DNA of 64,000 nucleotides from an uncultured Bacteroides sp. (GTDB taxonomy: Bacteria; Bacteroidota; Bacteroidia; Bacteroidales; Bacteroidaceae): assembly GCA_949285075.1 (NCBI GenBank), contig CASDXF010000011.1, forward strand, positions 1 to 64,000. The letters run 5' to 3'. Below the pieces are notes generated by a model, which was not told the DNA's origin, did not search any database, and worked only from the letters and a program-made list of their open reading frames with translations. Positions within the stretch are counted from its first letter, which is position 1, and every line of letters starts with the position of its first letter. Both the position numbers and the translations under genes were made by a program. Below are positions 46,078-55,541 of the stretch, piece by piece.

Positions 46078-46581
46078 ATGAATACATTAAGTTTCAGAAG
46101 AGAATTAATCGAGGTACAGGATGACTTACTTCGATTCGCATACAAACTAACGACCGACCACGAAGACGCCAACGACTTACTGCAAGAGACATCGCTAAAG
46201 GCTCTGGATAACGAGGAAAAATATACCCCGGAAACGAACTTTAAAGGATGGATATACACGATTATGAGAAATATCTTCATAAACAACTACCGCAAGGTAG
46301 TCCGCGAGCAGACTTTCGTAGACTATACGGAAAACCTGTACCACCTGAACCTGTCGCAAGACTCCGGCTTTGAAAGCACGGAAAGCGCCTACGACCTGAA
46401 GGAAATGCGCAAAGTGGTGAACTCGCTCCCCAAAGAATACAGGATACCGTTCGCCATGCACGTCTCCGGGTTCAAGTACCGCGAAATAGCCGAAAAGCTA
46501 GACCTCCCGTTAGGAACGGTAAAAAGCCGGATATTCTTTACAAGGCAAAAGCTACAAAAAGAGCTGAAAGATTTCCGCTAA
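46078..46581 (+). CDS. ECF-type RNA polymerase sigma factor (sigma-70 family)
   Basis: The start at 46078 (MNTLSFRRELIEVQDDLLRF) gives a 167-residue sigma factor; an ATG 27 codons upstream adds an unlikely leader. Sigma region 2 is YKLTTDHEDANDLLQETSLK through FKGWIYTIMRNIFINNYRK, and region 4 is SLPKEYRIPFAMHVSGFKYR with the helix-turn-helix IAEKLDLPLGTVKSRIFFTRQ. No anti-sigma gene is adjacent, unlike many PUL-linked ECF systems, and it is followed by a terminator, so it is a free-standing unit. TAAACTTG at 46026 is a one-mismatch -7 candidate. Divergent from glsA. Confidence 0.93.
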   Translation: MNTLSFRRELIEVQDDLLRFAYKLTTDHEDANDLLQETSLKALDNEEKYTPETNFKGWIYTIMRNIFINNYRKVVREQTFVDYTENLYHLNLSQDSGFESTESAYDLKEMRKVVNSLPKEYRIPFAMHVSGFKYREIAEKLDLPLGTVKSRIFFTRQKLQKELKDFR

Positions 46582-46599
46582 ACCCATCGCCAACCACGC

Positions 46600-46631
46600 A
46601 ACGGCCCTCCCAAACGGAGGGCCGTTTTTTT
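46600..46631 (+). terminator. Rho-independent terminator of the sigma-factor gene
   Basis: ACGGCCCTCC (46601-46610) pairs with GGAGGGCCGT (46616-46625) around CAAAC and is followed by seven T residues. It starts 19 bp after the stop codon. Confidence 0.93.
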
Positions 46632-46659
46632 ACGAACAACTTTCCGGCACCGGACGGCC

Positions 46660-47215
46660 GACGTCGCTTTTCCGCCGGAGAAAAATGTTCCATTTTTAAG
46701 ATTTTCATGGAAAAACGACCCGACGAAATTTTCGTTCCAGACGGAAAAACCGCGAAATAACGCATCAAAAAGCGCGTGTTAAGGGGGTAAAAACACGTAA
46801 ATGCGCACCACGGGAGCGACAAGAAGGGGAAATCGGGCGTGAGCCGCAGCCCTTCCGCTCGCAAGCCGCAGCGCTGTTTCTCATGAGCGGAAGGGCTTTC
46901 CCTCAAGAGCCTAACGCCTTTCCGGCGTTTTCGGACGCTTTTTTGCTCTTTTCCATCTCTAATTGCCCGGAAACCCCGAAGCGGAAAGAAATATCATTTT
47001 CACGTCATAAAGGCAAATACGCAAACGAAAAGAATGAATTCCAAACGAAACCGTGATGAAAAGTCGCAAGTATCCGCCACATTAAAGCATCGCGCGTTTC
47101 GCCTAAGCCCCAAAAGCGACGTTCTTTTCGTCCGGACCGTACCCCGGCCGGAATTATCGCGTTCTGGAAGCGTCAGGATGTCCCATTTTTAAGAATGTTC
47201 CGTTTTTAATATCTC
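46660..47215. repeat. Dispersed noncoding element, copy B
   Basis: Counterpart of 22560-23125. It shares the 24-bp block with TGTTCCATTTTTAAG (46681-46704), a family-B array (46841-46918) and an ~88-bp terminal block (47121-47209) with TACCCCGGCCGGAATTATCG, GGATGTCCCATTTTTAAG and TGTTCCGTTTTTAA. It ends about 70 bp upstream of the MraZ operator. No gene is seen in 46632-47286. Confidence 0.6.
46841..46918. repeat. 22-bp tandem repeat array, family B (copy 4)
   Basis: Units start at 46841, 46863, 46885 and 46907 (22 bp each), more diverged than the other arrays (for example GAGCGGAAGGGCTTTCCCTC). It lies inside dispersed element B. Confidence 0.75.
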
Positions 47216-47286
47216 GCCCGGAACCGTCCTCTTTTTCACGCACATAACCATTTAACACGCTGTTGAAAACTTCTTGGAAAGTTTTT

Positions 47287-47316
47287 TGTGGAAAATTATG
47301 GGGAATTGTGGGGAAA
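47287..47316 (+). promoter_or_regulatory. Putative MraZ operator: three 10-bp direct repeats
   Basis: Three consecutive decamers TGTGGAAAAT, TATGGGGAAT and TGTGGGGAAA put TGGRR boxes exactly 10 bp apart. MraZ of E. coli binds TGGGN boxes with 5-nt spacers upstream of its own operon, the same geometry. It lies 36 bp before the mraZ start; TACTTTTA at 47321-47328 is a weak -7 candidate. Confidence 0.7.
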
Positions 47317-47351
47317 TGTCTACTTTTACGGTCGCTTATTATAATAAGGTA

Positions 47352-47831
47352 GTGATACGTTTTTTGGGCAACATCGAGGCGAAGGTAGATACCAAAGGAA
47401 GGGTATTCATCCCGGTCACTTTCAGGAAGCAACTGCAAAGCGCTTCCGAGAGTAGGCTCATCATGCGCAAGGACATCTTTCAAGACTGCCTCGCGCTATA
47501 CCCCGAGAGCGTCTGGAACGAAGCGCTGAACGAGCTCCGCAACCGCCTGAACAAATGGAACAGCAGGCATCAGCTCATCTTCAGGCAGTTCGTCAGCGAC
47601 GTGGAAGAAATCTGCCCCGACAGCAACGGACGGATACTGATACCCAAGCGCTATCTGCAAATCTGCGGCATACAAAGCGACATACGCTTCATCGGCGTCG
47701 ACGATAAAATCGAGATTTGGTCAAAAGAGAAAGCGGAACGGCCCTTCATGTCGCCGGAGGAGTTCAGCGCCGCTTTAGAAGAAGTCATGAACGACAAGAA
47801 AAGCGAGAGGAAAGACGATGAAAGAGAATGA
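47352..47831 (+). CDS. mraZ: Transcriptional regulator MraZ
   Basis: The GTG at 47352 gives a 159-residue protein beginning MIRFLGNIEAKVDTKGRVFI, the usual MraZ start. In-frame ATGs at 47274 and 47316 would place coding sequence across the operator repeats and are disfavoured. Two SpoVT/AbrB-like DNA-binding units are seen, AKVDTKGRVFIPVTFRKQL and ICPDSNGRILIPKRYLQICG. MraZ forms a ring that represses the dcw operon and binds its own promoter. The gene overlaps rsmH by 14 bp. Confidence 0.92.
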   Translation: MIRFLGNIEAKVDTKGRVFIPVTFRKQLQSASESRLIMRKDIFQDCLALYPESVWNEALNELRNRLNKWNSRHQLIFRQFVSDVEEICPDSNGRILIPKRYLQICGIQSDIRFIGVDDKIEIWSKEKAERPFMSPEEFSAALEEVMNDKKSERKDDERE

Positions 47832-48744
47832 ACCGACATATCATGTCCCCGTATTGCTGAAAGAAAGCGTAGAGGGGATGAACATACAGCCCAACGGAGT
47901 TTATGTAGACGTGACTTTCGGCGGCGGAGGACACTCGCGCGAGATTCTTTCGAGGCTCGGCAACGAAGGGCGCCTGCTAGGATTCGACCAAGACGAGGAC
48001 GCCGAGCGAAACATAGTAGACGACAGCCGGTTCACCTTCGTGCGCAGCAACTTCCGCTATCTGCGCAACTTCCTCCGCTATTACAAGATAGCGCGGGTAG
48101 ATGCGATACTGGCCGATTTGGGCGTATCCTCCCACCACTTCGACGACAGCGAGCGGGGATTCTCCTTCCGATTCGACGGAGCACTGGACATGCGCATGAA
48201 CAAGAGAGCGGGCGTCACGGCCGCTGACGTGATAAACACGTACGACGAAGAGCGTCTGGCCAACCTCTTCTACCTGTACGGAGAACTGAAGAACAGCCGG
48301 AAACTGGCCGCCGCCCTCGTCAAGGCACGAAACGGACGCCCCCTCCGCACGATAGGCGACTTCACAGAAGTCGTAAAGCCCTTCTTCGCGCGGGAACGCG
48401 AGAAGAAGGAACTCGCGAAAGCATTCCAAGCGCTCCGCATCGAAGTAAACCAAGAGATGGAGGCGCTGAAAGAGATGCTGTACGCCGCGACCGAGGCCTT
48501 AGCCCCGGGAGGGAGGCTAGTCGTAATCACCTATCACTCTCTGGAAGACCGGATGGTGAAAAACGTCATGAAGACAGGCAACATAGAGGGAAAGGCGGAA
48601 ACGGATTTCTTCGGAAACGCGCGCGCGCCTTTCCGCCTTATAAACAATAAAGTCATCGTACCGGACAAAGAGGAAGTAGAGCGCAACCCTCGGTCGAGAA
48701 GCGCGAAACTACGCGTAGCGGAAAAAAAGGAAAAGGAGGCATAG
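47818..48744 (+). CDS. rsmH: 16S rRNA (cytosine(1402)-N4)-methyltransferase
   Basis: A 308-residue RsmH (MraW), which uses S-adenosylmethionine to N4-methylate C1402 in the decoding centre. Motifs: HVPVLLKESVEGM, the SAM-binding VDVTFGGGGHSREIL, ADLGVSSHHFDDSERGFSFR and the C-terminal YHSLEDRMVKN. Conserved second gene of the dcw cluster, translationally overlapped with mraZ. Confidence 0.97.
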   Translation: MKENEPTYHVPVLLKESVEGMNIQPNGVYVDVTFGGGGHSREILSRLGNEGRLLGFDQDEDAERNIVDDSRFTFVRSNFRYLRNFLRYYKIARVDAILADLGVSSHHFDDSERGFSFRFDGALDMRMNKRAGVTAADVINTYDEERLANLFYLYGELKNSRKLAAALVKARNGRPLRTIGDFTEVVKPFFAREREKKELAKAFQALRIEVNQEMEALKEMLYAATEALAPGGRLVVITYHSLEDRMVKNVMKTGNIEGKAETDFFGNARAPFRLINNKVIVPDKEEVERNPRSRSAKLRVAEKKEKEA

Positions 48745-48747
48745 AGC

Positions 48748-49083
48748 ATGGAAAAGAGCGCGGACAACAAGCATAAAGGGACTTCCCTTAAAAGTATACT
48801 GGGTGGAGACATCTTAGCCACGGACTTCTTCCGCCGGCAGTTTAAGCTATTGGTGCTGATTATCATTTGCATCATATTTTACATCCACAACCGCTACGTC
48901 ATCCAGCAACAGCAGATCGAAATAGACCTTCTGAAAAAGGAGCTGACGGATATAAAATACGACGCCCTGACACGTAGCTCGGAGCTGATGGAAAGAAGCC
49001 GCCAGTCGCGCATAGAAGAATACATCTCAAGCAAGGAAAGCGACTTGCAGACATCTACCAACCCTCCGTACTTAATCGAATAG
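48748..49083 (+). CDS. ftsL: FtsL-like divisome protein
   Basis: A 111-residue bitopic protein: about 32 cytoplasmic residues, one transmembrane helix (LLVLIIICIIFYIHN, about 34-48), then a periplasmic coiled coil (QQQQIEIDLLKKELTDIKYD). Size, topology and position between rsmH and the division transpeptidase match the Bacteroidetes FtsL-like family. FtsL links FtsQ/FtsB to FtsW/FtsI. Four bp after rsmH. Confidence 0.85.
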   Translation: MEKSADNKHKGTSLKSILGGDILATDFFRRQFKLLVLIIICIIFYIHNRYVIQQQQIEIDLLKKELTDIKYDALTRSSELMERSRQSRIEEYISSKESDLQTSTNPPYLIE

Positions 49084-49138
49084 GGTAAGCGTAAACAGTA
49101 GATAAACATTGATTGGTTTCATTTGAAAGGAATAGATT

Positions 49139-51289
49139 GTGACTGTTAACAAAAAAAACATAATGAACCGCTACTTCTTCGTCGTCCTCATGATGGCGTT
49201 GGTAGGAATAGCGATTATCGTCAAGGCCATTATCACCATGTCCGCCGAGAGGCAATACTGGCAGGACGTGGCCAACCGGTTTGTCAAGGAGAACGTGACC
49301 GTAAAGCCAAACCGCGGCAACATCATCTCCTCCGACGGAAAGCTGATGGCAAGCTCGCTCCCGGAATACAAGATATACATGGACTTCATGTCAGGGGAGA
49401 AAGACGAAAAGAAAAGAGCGAAAGACCAAGCCAGACGGGACTCTGTCCTTACCGCTAACCTTGACTCCATCTGCCGAGGCCTGCACCGCATATTCCCGGA
49501 CAAGAGCGCGGCGGAATTTAAGGCGCACCTGAAGAAAGGACGCAAGGCGAAAAGCCGCAACTACCTGATTTATCCCAAACGCATCTCGTATATCCAATAT
49601 AAAGAGGTAAAGCAATTGCCCGTATTCCGCTTGAGCCGGTACAGGGGCGGATTCATCGAGGTGGCGTACAACCAACGCAAGAAGCCTTTCGGCTCTTTGG
49701 CCGCGCGGACCTTAGGGGACGTATACGCCGACGCCTCTAAAGGAGCGAAGAACGGAATAGAACTGGCCTTCGACACCATTTTAAGGGGAACGGACGGAAT
49801 CACGCACCGCCAAAAGGTGATGGACAAGTACCTGAACATAGTAGACGTACCGCCGGTAGACGGCTGCGACTTAATCACCACCATTGACGTGGACATGCAG
49901 GATATATGCGAAAAGGCGTTGGTGGATAAGCTAAAAGAGCTAAACGCCAGCGTGGGCGTAGTCGTGTTAATGGAAGTACAGACCGGAGAAGTTAAGGCTA
50001 TCGTCAACATGACGAGAGGAAACGACGGCGAATATTACGAGATGCGCAACAACGCCATCAGCGATATGATGGAGCCGGGGTCAACCTTCAAAACCGCCTC
50101 TATCATGGTAGCTCTGGAGGACGGGAAAGTCACCCCGGACTATATCGTAGATACAGGAAACGGACAAAAGCCCATGTACGGTCGCGTGATGAGAGACCAC
50201 AATTGGCATAGAGGAGGCTATGGGAAATTAACGGTAACCGAAATCTTAGAGGTGTCGTCCAATGTCGGCGTATCCTGCATCATCGACGAATTCTATAAGA
50301 AAGACCCGCAAAAATTCGTAGACGGCCTGAAACGCATGAGCATAGACCAACCGCTCCATCTGCAAATAGCGGGAGAAGGCAAGCCTAACATAAAAGGGCC
50401 TCAAGAACGCTATTTCGCCAAGACAACGCTGCCGTGGATGAGCATCGGATATGAAACGCAAATCCCTCCCATCAACATATTGACCTTTTACAACGCCATC
50501 GCAAACAGCGGCGTATCCGTACGTCCCAAATTCGTAAAAGCCGCGGTTAAAGACGGAGAAACAGTAAAGGAATATCCCACGGAGGTTATCAATCCTAAAA
50601 TATGCTCGGACAAGACACTGGCCCAGATACAAGAGATACTGCGTAAGGTGGTGAGCGAAGGGTTAGCGAAGCCGGCCGGAAGCAAACAATTTCACGTATC
50701 CGGCAAGACCGGCACGGCTCAAATCTCTCAGGGAGCGGCCGGTTACAAAACGGGAAGAACGAACTACTTGGTCAGCTTTTGCGGCTATTTCCCGTCTGAA
50801 GCGCCAAAGTACAGCATGATTGTTTCCATCCAAAAGCCGGGACTTCCCGCCTCAGGAGGCCTGATGGCGGGAAGCGTATTCAGCAAAATAGCGGAAAGAG
50901 TATACGCCAAAGAGCTGCGGTTACCTTTAACCGCGGCAATCGACACAAACAGCGTCGTCATCCCCAACGTAAAGGCCGGAGAATTGAGAGAGGCGAAACT
51001 GGTACTAGACGAGCTGAACATTAAGACAAAAGGCGACGTTGACTTCTCGTCCAAAGAAGTATGGGGCAAGGCGCACGCGGAAGCGAAAGCGGTCGCGCTA
51101 GAAAGCCATAGCAATATGCGAAACTTCGTTCCAAACGTCGTCGGCATGGGAGCGAAGGACGCTGTATACCTGTTAGAAAGCAGAGGACTAAAGGTCCATC
51201 TAGTCGGAGCCGGCAAAGTGAGACATCAATCAATCGCCAACGGAACAACCGTGAAAAAAGGACAGACAATCACATTGGAACTAAGATAA
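49139..51289 (+). CDS. ftsI: Division-specific penicillin-binding protein (PBP3/FtsI) with PASTA domains
   Basis: A 716-residue class B PBP starting at GTG 49139 (ATG at 49163 is an alternative just before the membrane helix RYFFVVLMMALVGIAIIVKA). Dimerisation domain to about 230, then transpeptidase domain with all three active-site motifs: S315-T-F-K318, S373-S-N375 and K523-T-G525. Two C-terminal PASTA domains (about 597-650 and 660-716, the latter FVPNVVGMGAKDAVYLLESR) distinguish it from proteobacterial FtsI and may bind peptidoglycan. It cross-links septal peptidoglycan with FtsW. Confidence 0.95.
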   Translation: MTVNKKNIMNRYFFVVLMMALVGIAIIVKAIITMSAERQYWQDVANRFVKENVTVKPNRGNIISSDGKLMASSLPEYKIYMDFMSGEKDEKKRAKDQARRDSVLTANLDSICRGLHRIFPDKSAAEFKAHLKKGRKAKSRNYLIYPKRISYIQYKEVKQLPVFRLSRYRGGFIEVAYNQRKKPFGSLAARTLGDVYADASKGAKNGIELAFDTILRGTDGITHRQKVMDKYLNIVDVPPVDGCDLITTIDVDMQDICEKALVDKLKELNASVGVVVLMEVQTGEVKAIVNMTRGNDGEYYEMRNNAISDMMEPGSTFKTASIMVALEDGKVTPDYIVDTGNGQKPMYGRVMRDHNWHRGGYGKLTVTEILEVSSNVGVSCIIDEFYKKDPQKFVDGLKRMSIDQPLHLQIAGEGKPNIKGPQERYFAKTTLPWMSIGYETQIPPINILTFYNAIANSGVSVRPKFVKAAVKDGETVKEYPTEVINPKICSDKTLAQIQEILRKVVSEGLAKPAGSKQFHVSGKTGTAQISQGAAGYKTGRTNYLVSFCGYFPSEAPKYSMIVSIQKPGLPASGGLMAGSVFSKIAERVYAKELRLPLTAAIDTNSVVIPNVKAGELREAKLVLDELNIKTKGDVDFSSKEVWGKAHAEAKAVALESHSNMRNFVPNVVGMGAKDAVYLLESRGLKVHLVGAGKVRHQSIANGTTVKKGQTITLELR

Positions 51290-51328
51290 ATAAGAATCAG
51301 ACAAAGAAACGGATAAAGACAAGAACAA

Positions 51329-52777
51329 ATGATATTAGAGAAATTATTAGAAACAATAAAGATAGAAAGAATACTCGGCACGGCAAACCGAGACATTAAT
51401 GGAGTAAATATAGACTCTCGCTTAATAGAGCCCGGGCATTTGTTTATAGCCGTGCATGGAACGCAGACCGACGGCCACGCTTACATTCCCGCGGCCATCG
51501 AGAAAGGAGCCATCGCCATTCTTTGTGAAGATATGCCCCAAGAGATAAAAAAAGACATTACTTATATACAAGTAAAAGACAGCGAAGAGGCGATAGGGAA
51601 AGTTGCTACCGTGTTCTACGGTGACCCGACCTCAAAATTAGACTTGGTAGGCGTAACGGGAACTAACGGCAAGACCACAATCGCTACCTTATTATATCAG
51701 ATGTTCCGCCGCTTCGGATATAAGGTAGGCTTAATTTCTACTGTGTGCAATTACATTGATGACGAAGCAATCCCTACGGAGCACACTACTCCTGACCCAA
51801 TAACGCTAAACCGCCTGCTAGGAAAGATGGCGGACGAAGGATGCAAATACGCCTTCATGGAAGTAAGTTCTCACTCTATCGCGCAAAAGCGCATCAGCGG
51901 CTTAAGATTCGCGGGTGGAATTTTCACTAACCTGACAAGAGACCATCTCGATTACCACAAAACGGTAGAAAACTATCTAAAAGCCAAAAAGAAATTCTTC
52001 GATGATATGCCCAAAAACGCATTCTGTCTTACCAACTTGGATGACAGGAACGGGTTGGTTATGACGCAAAATACGAGGGCCAAAGTATATACCTACTCAT
52101 TAAGAGGACTCAGCGATTTCAAGGGACGGATACTGGAATCTCATTTTGAAGGAATGTTACTCGACTTCAACAATCACGAACTGGCCGTCCAATTTATTGG
52201 CAAATTCAACGCGTACAATCTCTTGGCCGTATTCGGCGCAGCCACGCTGCTCGGCAAGAAAGAAGAGGAAGTCTTAGTGGCGCTAAGCGCCTTGCGCCCC
52301 GTCACGGGACGGTTTGAGGCTATCCGCTCAGCAAAAGGCTTTACCGCTATCGTAGACTATGCGCATACGCCGGACGCACTCGTCAATGTATTGAGCGCCA
52401 TTCATGGCATACTCGAAGGTAAAGGAAAAGTCATAACCGTAGTAGGGGCCGGAGGCAACCGCGATAAAGGAAAGAGACCGATTATGGCCAAAGAAGCGGC
52501 AAAGGGAAGCGACCGTCTGATTATCACCTCCGACAATCCGAGGTTTGAAGAACCTCAGGACATCATCAACGACATGTTGGCCGGACTTGATTCCAGCGAC
52601 ATGAAAAAAACGCTCAGCATCGTAGACCGAAAAGAAGCTATACGTACCGCCTGCCTACTGGCTGAAAAGGGAGACGTTATTCTCGTTGCCGGAAAAGGAC
52701 ATGAGAATTATCAGGAAGTGAAAGGAGTAAAGCACCATTTTGACGACAAGGAAGTATTAAACGAATTTATAAATTAG
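51329..52777 (+). CDS. murE: UDP-MurNAc-L-Ala-D-Glu:meso-diaminopimelate ligase
   Basis: A 482-residue Mur ligase adding the third residue of the peptidoglycan stem. The ATP-binding loop [10 protein letters not shown] is at about 108-117; the central domain has [15 protein letters not shown] (carbamyl-lysine region nearby). The C-terminal DNPR motif (D402-R405) is the signature for meso-diaminopimelate rather than lysine, giving the stem-peptide type of this organism. Confidence 0.97.
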   Translation: MILEKLLETIKIERILGTANRDINGVNIDSRLIEPGHLFIAVHGTQTDGHAYIPAAIEKGAIAILCEDMPQEIKKDITYIQVKDSEEAIGKVATVFYGDPTSKLDLVGVTGTNGKTTIATLLYQMFRRFGYKVGLISTVCNYIDDEAIPTEHTTPDPITLNRLLGKMADEGCKYAFMEVSSHSIAQKRISGLRFAGGIFTNLTRDHLDYHKTVENYLKAKKKFFDDMPKNAFCLTNLDDRNGLVMTQNTRAKVYTYSLRGLSDFKGRILESHFEGMLLDFNNHELAVQFIGKFNAYNLLAVFGAATLLGKKEEEVLVALSALRPVTGRFEAIRSAKGFTAIVDYAHTPDALVNVLSAIHGILEGKGKVITVVGAGGNRDKGKRPIMAKEAAKGSDRLIITSDNPRFEEPQDIINDMLAGLDSSDMKKTLSIVDRKEAIRTACLLAEKGDVILVAGKGHENYQEVKGVKHHFDDKEVLNEFIN

Positions 52778-52793
52778 AGCATTTACGCGCATC

Positions 52794-54062
52794 ATGTTGT
52801 ATTATTTATTTGAATGGTTGAATAAACTAAACGTTCCCGGAGCCGGAATGTTTAGCTATACATCTTTCAGAGCACTGATGGCTGTCATTCTCGCCCTGCT
52901 CATCTCCAGCATATGGGGAGACAGGTTCATCGAGTTACTGAAGCGGAAACAAATCACAGAAACTCAGCGTGACGCTAAGGTCGATCCTTTCGGAGTTCAG
53001 AAAGTGGGCGTGCCAAGCATGGGGGGAGTCATCATCATTGTAGCCATACTTATTCCCTGCCTCTTATTAGGCAAGCTCCACAACACTTACATGATTCTGA
53101 TGCTGATTACTACTATATGGCTAGGCTCGTTAGGATTCGCCGACGATTATATCAAGATTTTCAAAAAAGACAAGGAAGGTCTGCACGGTAAATTTAAGAT
53201 TATTGGCCAAGTGGGTTTAGGACTCATCGTAGGACTTACGTTATACCTTAGCCCAGATGTCGTAATCAGGGAAAACATCGAAGTGCATAAGCCGGGGCAA
53301 GAAATGGAAGTAGTACACGGAAGCAATGACATAAAATCTACCAAAACGACCATTCCCTTTTTCAAAAGCAACAATCTCGACTATGCGGATTTAGTGGGTT
53401 TCATGGGCAAGCATGCGCAAACTGCCGGATGGATACTATTCGTCATTATCACGATATTTGTAGTAACCGCAGTCTCTAACGGCGCCAACCTGAACGACGG
53501 AATGGATGGAATGGCCGCCGGAAATTCGGCTATCATCGGAGTCACATTGGGTATATTGGCTTACGTCTCCTCACACATCGAATTCGCTAGCTACTTGAAC
53601 ATCATGTATATCCCGGGGTCGGAAGAGCTTGTCATTTTTATCTGCGCCTTTATCGGCTCACTGATTGGTTTCCTATGGTATAACGCTTATCCGGCGCAGG
53701 TATTCATGGGAGATACGGGAAGCCTGACTATCGGAGGAATCATCGCGGTATTCGCAATCATCATACATAAGGAATTATTAATTCCTATTCTATGCGGCGT
53801 ATTCTTGGTCGAAAATCTTTCGGTAATTTTGCAACGTTTCTACTACAAAATGGGAAAACGGAAAGGCGTAAAGCAACGCTTGTTTAAGCGAACACCCATT
53901 CATGACCATTTCCGCACTTCCATGAGCCTGATAGAGACAGGGTGTAGTGTAAAGTTCACTAAGCCGGACAGATTGTTTCATGAAGCGAAAATCACCGTTC
54001 GGTTCTGGATTGTAACCATTGTGTTAGCCGCCATAACTATTATTACGTTAAAAATACGATAA
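52794..54062 (+). CDS. mraY: Phospho-N-acetylmuramoyl-pentapeptide transferase
   Basis: A 422-residue polytopic membrane enzyme transferring phospho-MurNAc-pentapeptide to undecaprenyl phosphate, making lipid I. Conserved loops: TQRDAKVDPFGVQKVGVPSM (a variant of the usual PTMGG segment), FADDYIKIF, NGANLNDGMDGMAAG and HDHFR near the C-terminus. It is about 60 residues longer than the E. coli enzyme because of a hydrophilic insertion (about residues 160-195, HKPGQEMEVVHGSNDIKSTK), usual for Bacteroidetes. Gap of 122 bp to murD has no gene. Confidence 0.97.
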   Translation: MLYYLFEWLNKLNVPGAGMFSYTSFRALMAVILALLISSIWGDRFIELLKRKQITETQRDAKVDPFGVQKVGVPSMGGVIIIVAILIPCLLLGKLHNTYMILMLITTIWLGSLGFADDYIKIFKKDKEGLHGKFKIIGQVGLGLIVGLTLYLSPDVVIRENIEVHKPGQEMEVVHGSNDIKSTKTTIPFFKSNNLDYADLVGFMGKHAQTAGWILFVIITIFVVTAVSNGANLNDGMDGMAAGNSAIIGVTLGILAYVSSHIEFASYLNIMYIPGSEELVIFICAFIGSLIGFLWYNAYPAQVFMGDTGSLTIGGIIAVFAIIIHKELLIPILCGVFLVENLSVILQRFYYKMGKRKGVKQRLFKRTPIHDHFRTSMSLIETGCSVKFTKPDRLFHEAKITVRFWIVTIVLAAITIITLKIR

Positions 54063-54184
54063 AGACGACGCGGCGTACAAGCTTTTGCTACAAGTGCTTG
54101 CAGGTCGCCGAAAATTAAATCCAAAACTTGTAGCGCAATATCGGTCATACGAATTTCATAAGGCCTATAACTATTCAAAGAAAT

Positions 54185-55519
54185 ATGAACAGAATTGTTA
54201 TTTTAGGAGCGGGCGAAAGCGGAACGGGAGCAGCCGTCTTAGCAAAAGCCAAAGGATTCGACACATTCGTATCGGATATGTCCGCCATTAAGGACAAATA
54301 CAAGGAGCTATTAAACAGCCGTCACATCGAATGGGAGGAAGGACGCCACACAGAGGAGCTTATCCTTAACGCCGACGAGGTAATAAAAAGTCCGGGAATA
54401 CCCAACGAAGCTCCCATCATCCTGAAACTAAAGGAGCAGGGAACCCCTATCATTTCGGAAATCGAATTTGCCGGACGCTATACCGACGCTAAAATGATTT
54501 GCATCACCGGCTCTAACGGAAAGACAACCACCACTTCCTTGATTTATCACATATTCAAGAGTGCGGGACTGAACGTTGGATTAGCGGGAAACATCGGCAA
54601 AAGCCTCGCTCTTCAAGTGGCTGAGGAACAACACGACTATTATGTAATAGAATTGAGTTCTTTCCAATTGGACAACATGTATAACTTCCGTGCGAACATA
54701 GCCGTACTAATGAACATAACCCCCGACCATCTGGACCGCTACGACCACTGCATGCAGAACTACATCGACGCAAAGTTCCGCATCACGCAAAATCAGACTC
54801 CAGATGACGCCTTCATCTTCTGGAACGACGACCCCATCATTAAGAGAGAACTCGCCAAACATGGCCTGAAGGCTCACTTATATCCTTTCGCCGCCGTGAA
54901 AGAGGATGGAGCCATCGCTTATGTAGAAGACAATGAAGTGAAGATAACAGAGCCTATTTCCTTCAACATGGAACAAGAAGAATTGGCTTTGACCGGACAG
55001 CACAATCTATACAACTCACTGGCCGCAGGCATTTCCGCTAACTTAGCCGGAATCACGAAAGAAAACATCCGAAAGGCTTTAGCCGATTTCAAGGGAGTAG
55101 AACACAGGCTAGAAAAAGTCGCGCGAATAGGGGGAGTCTACTTCATCAACGACTCAAAGGCGACTAACGTCAACTCTTGTTGGTATGCCCTGCAAAGCAT
55201 GACGACCAAAGTAGTGCTGATTCTAGGCGGTAAGGATAAAGGGAATGATTATACGGAAATAGAGGAATTGGTACGCGAGAAATGCTCTGCGCTCGTATTT
55301 CTCGGGTTACATAACGAAAAGCTGCATTCGTTCTTCGATCGGCTCGGGCTTCCAACGGCTGACATACACACCGGAATGAAGGATGCCGTAAAAGCCGCCT
55401 ATAAACTAGCCAAGAAAGGGGAAACAGTGCTGCTAAGTCCTTGCTGCGCCTCTTTCGACCTATTCAAGAGCTACGAAGACCGTGGCGACCAGTTTAAGAA
55501 ATACGTGAGAGAATTATAA
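54185..55519 (+). CDS. murD: UDP-N-acetylmuramoyl-L-alanine:D-glutamate ligase
   Basis: A 444-residue Mur ligase adding D-glutamate to UDP-MurNAc-L-Ala. N-terminal Rossmann-like VILGAGESGTGAAVLAKAKG, ATP loop CITGSNGKTTTTSLIYHIF, NITPDHLDRYD, and the C-terminal NDSKATNVNSCWYAL and LSPCCASFDLFKSYEDRGDQF motifs are all present. Confidence 0.97.
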   Translation: MNRIVILGAGESGTGAAVLAKAKGFDTFVSDMSAIKDKYKELLNSRHIEWEEGRHTEELILNADEVIKSPGIPNEAPIILKLKEQGTPIISEIEFAGRYTDAKMICITGSNGKTTTTSLIYHIFKSAGLNVGLAGNIGKSLALQVAEEQHDYYVIELSSFQLDNMYNFRANIAVLMNITPDHLDRYDHCMQNYIDAKFRITQNQTPDDAFIFWNDDPIIKRELAKHGLKAHLYPFAAVKEDGAIAYVEDNEVKITEPISFNMEQEELALTGQHNLYNSLAAGISANLAGITKENIRKALADFKGVEHRLEKVARIGGVYFINDSKATNVNSCWYALQSMTTKVVLILGGKDKGNDYTEIEELVREKCSALVFLGLHNEKLHSFFDRLGLPTADIHTGMKDAVKAAYKLAKKGETVLLSPCCASFDLFKSYEDRGDQFKKYVREL

Positions 55520-55541
55520 CAACCGCAAAAAATAGACAGTC

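Noticed and set aside
48734..48748. Frameshift between rsmH and the FtsL-like gene
   Set aside because: The 3-bp gap and different frame are the normal tight packing of the dcw cluster; both products are full length.
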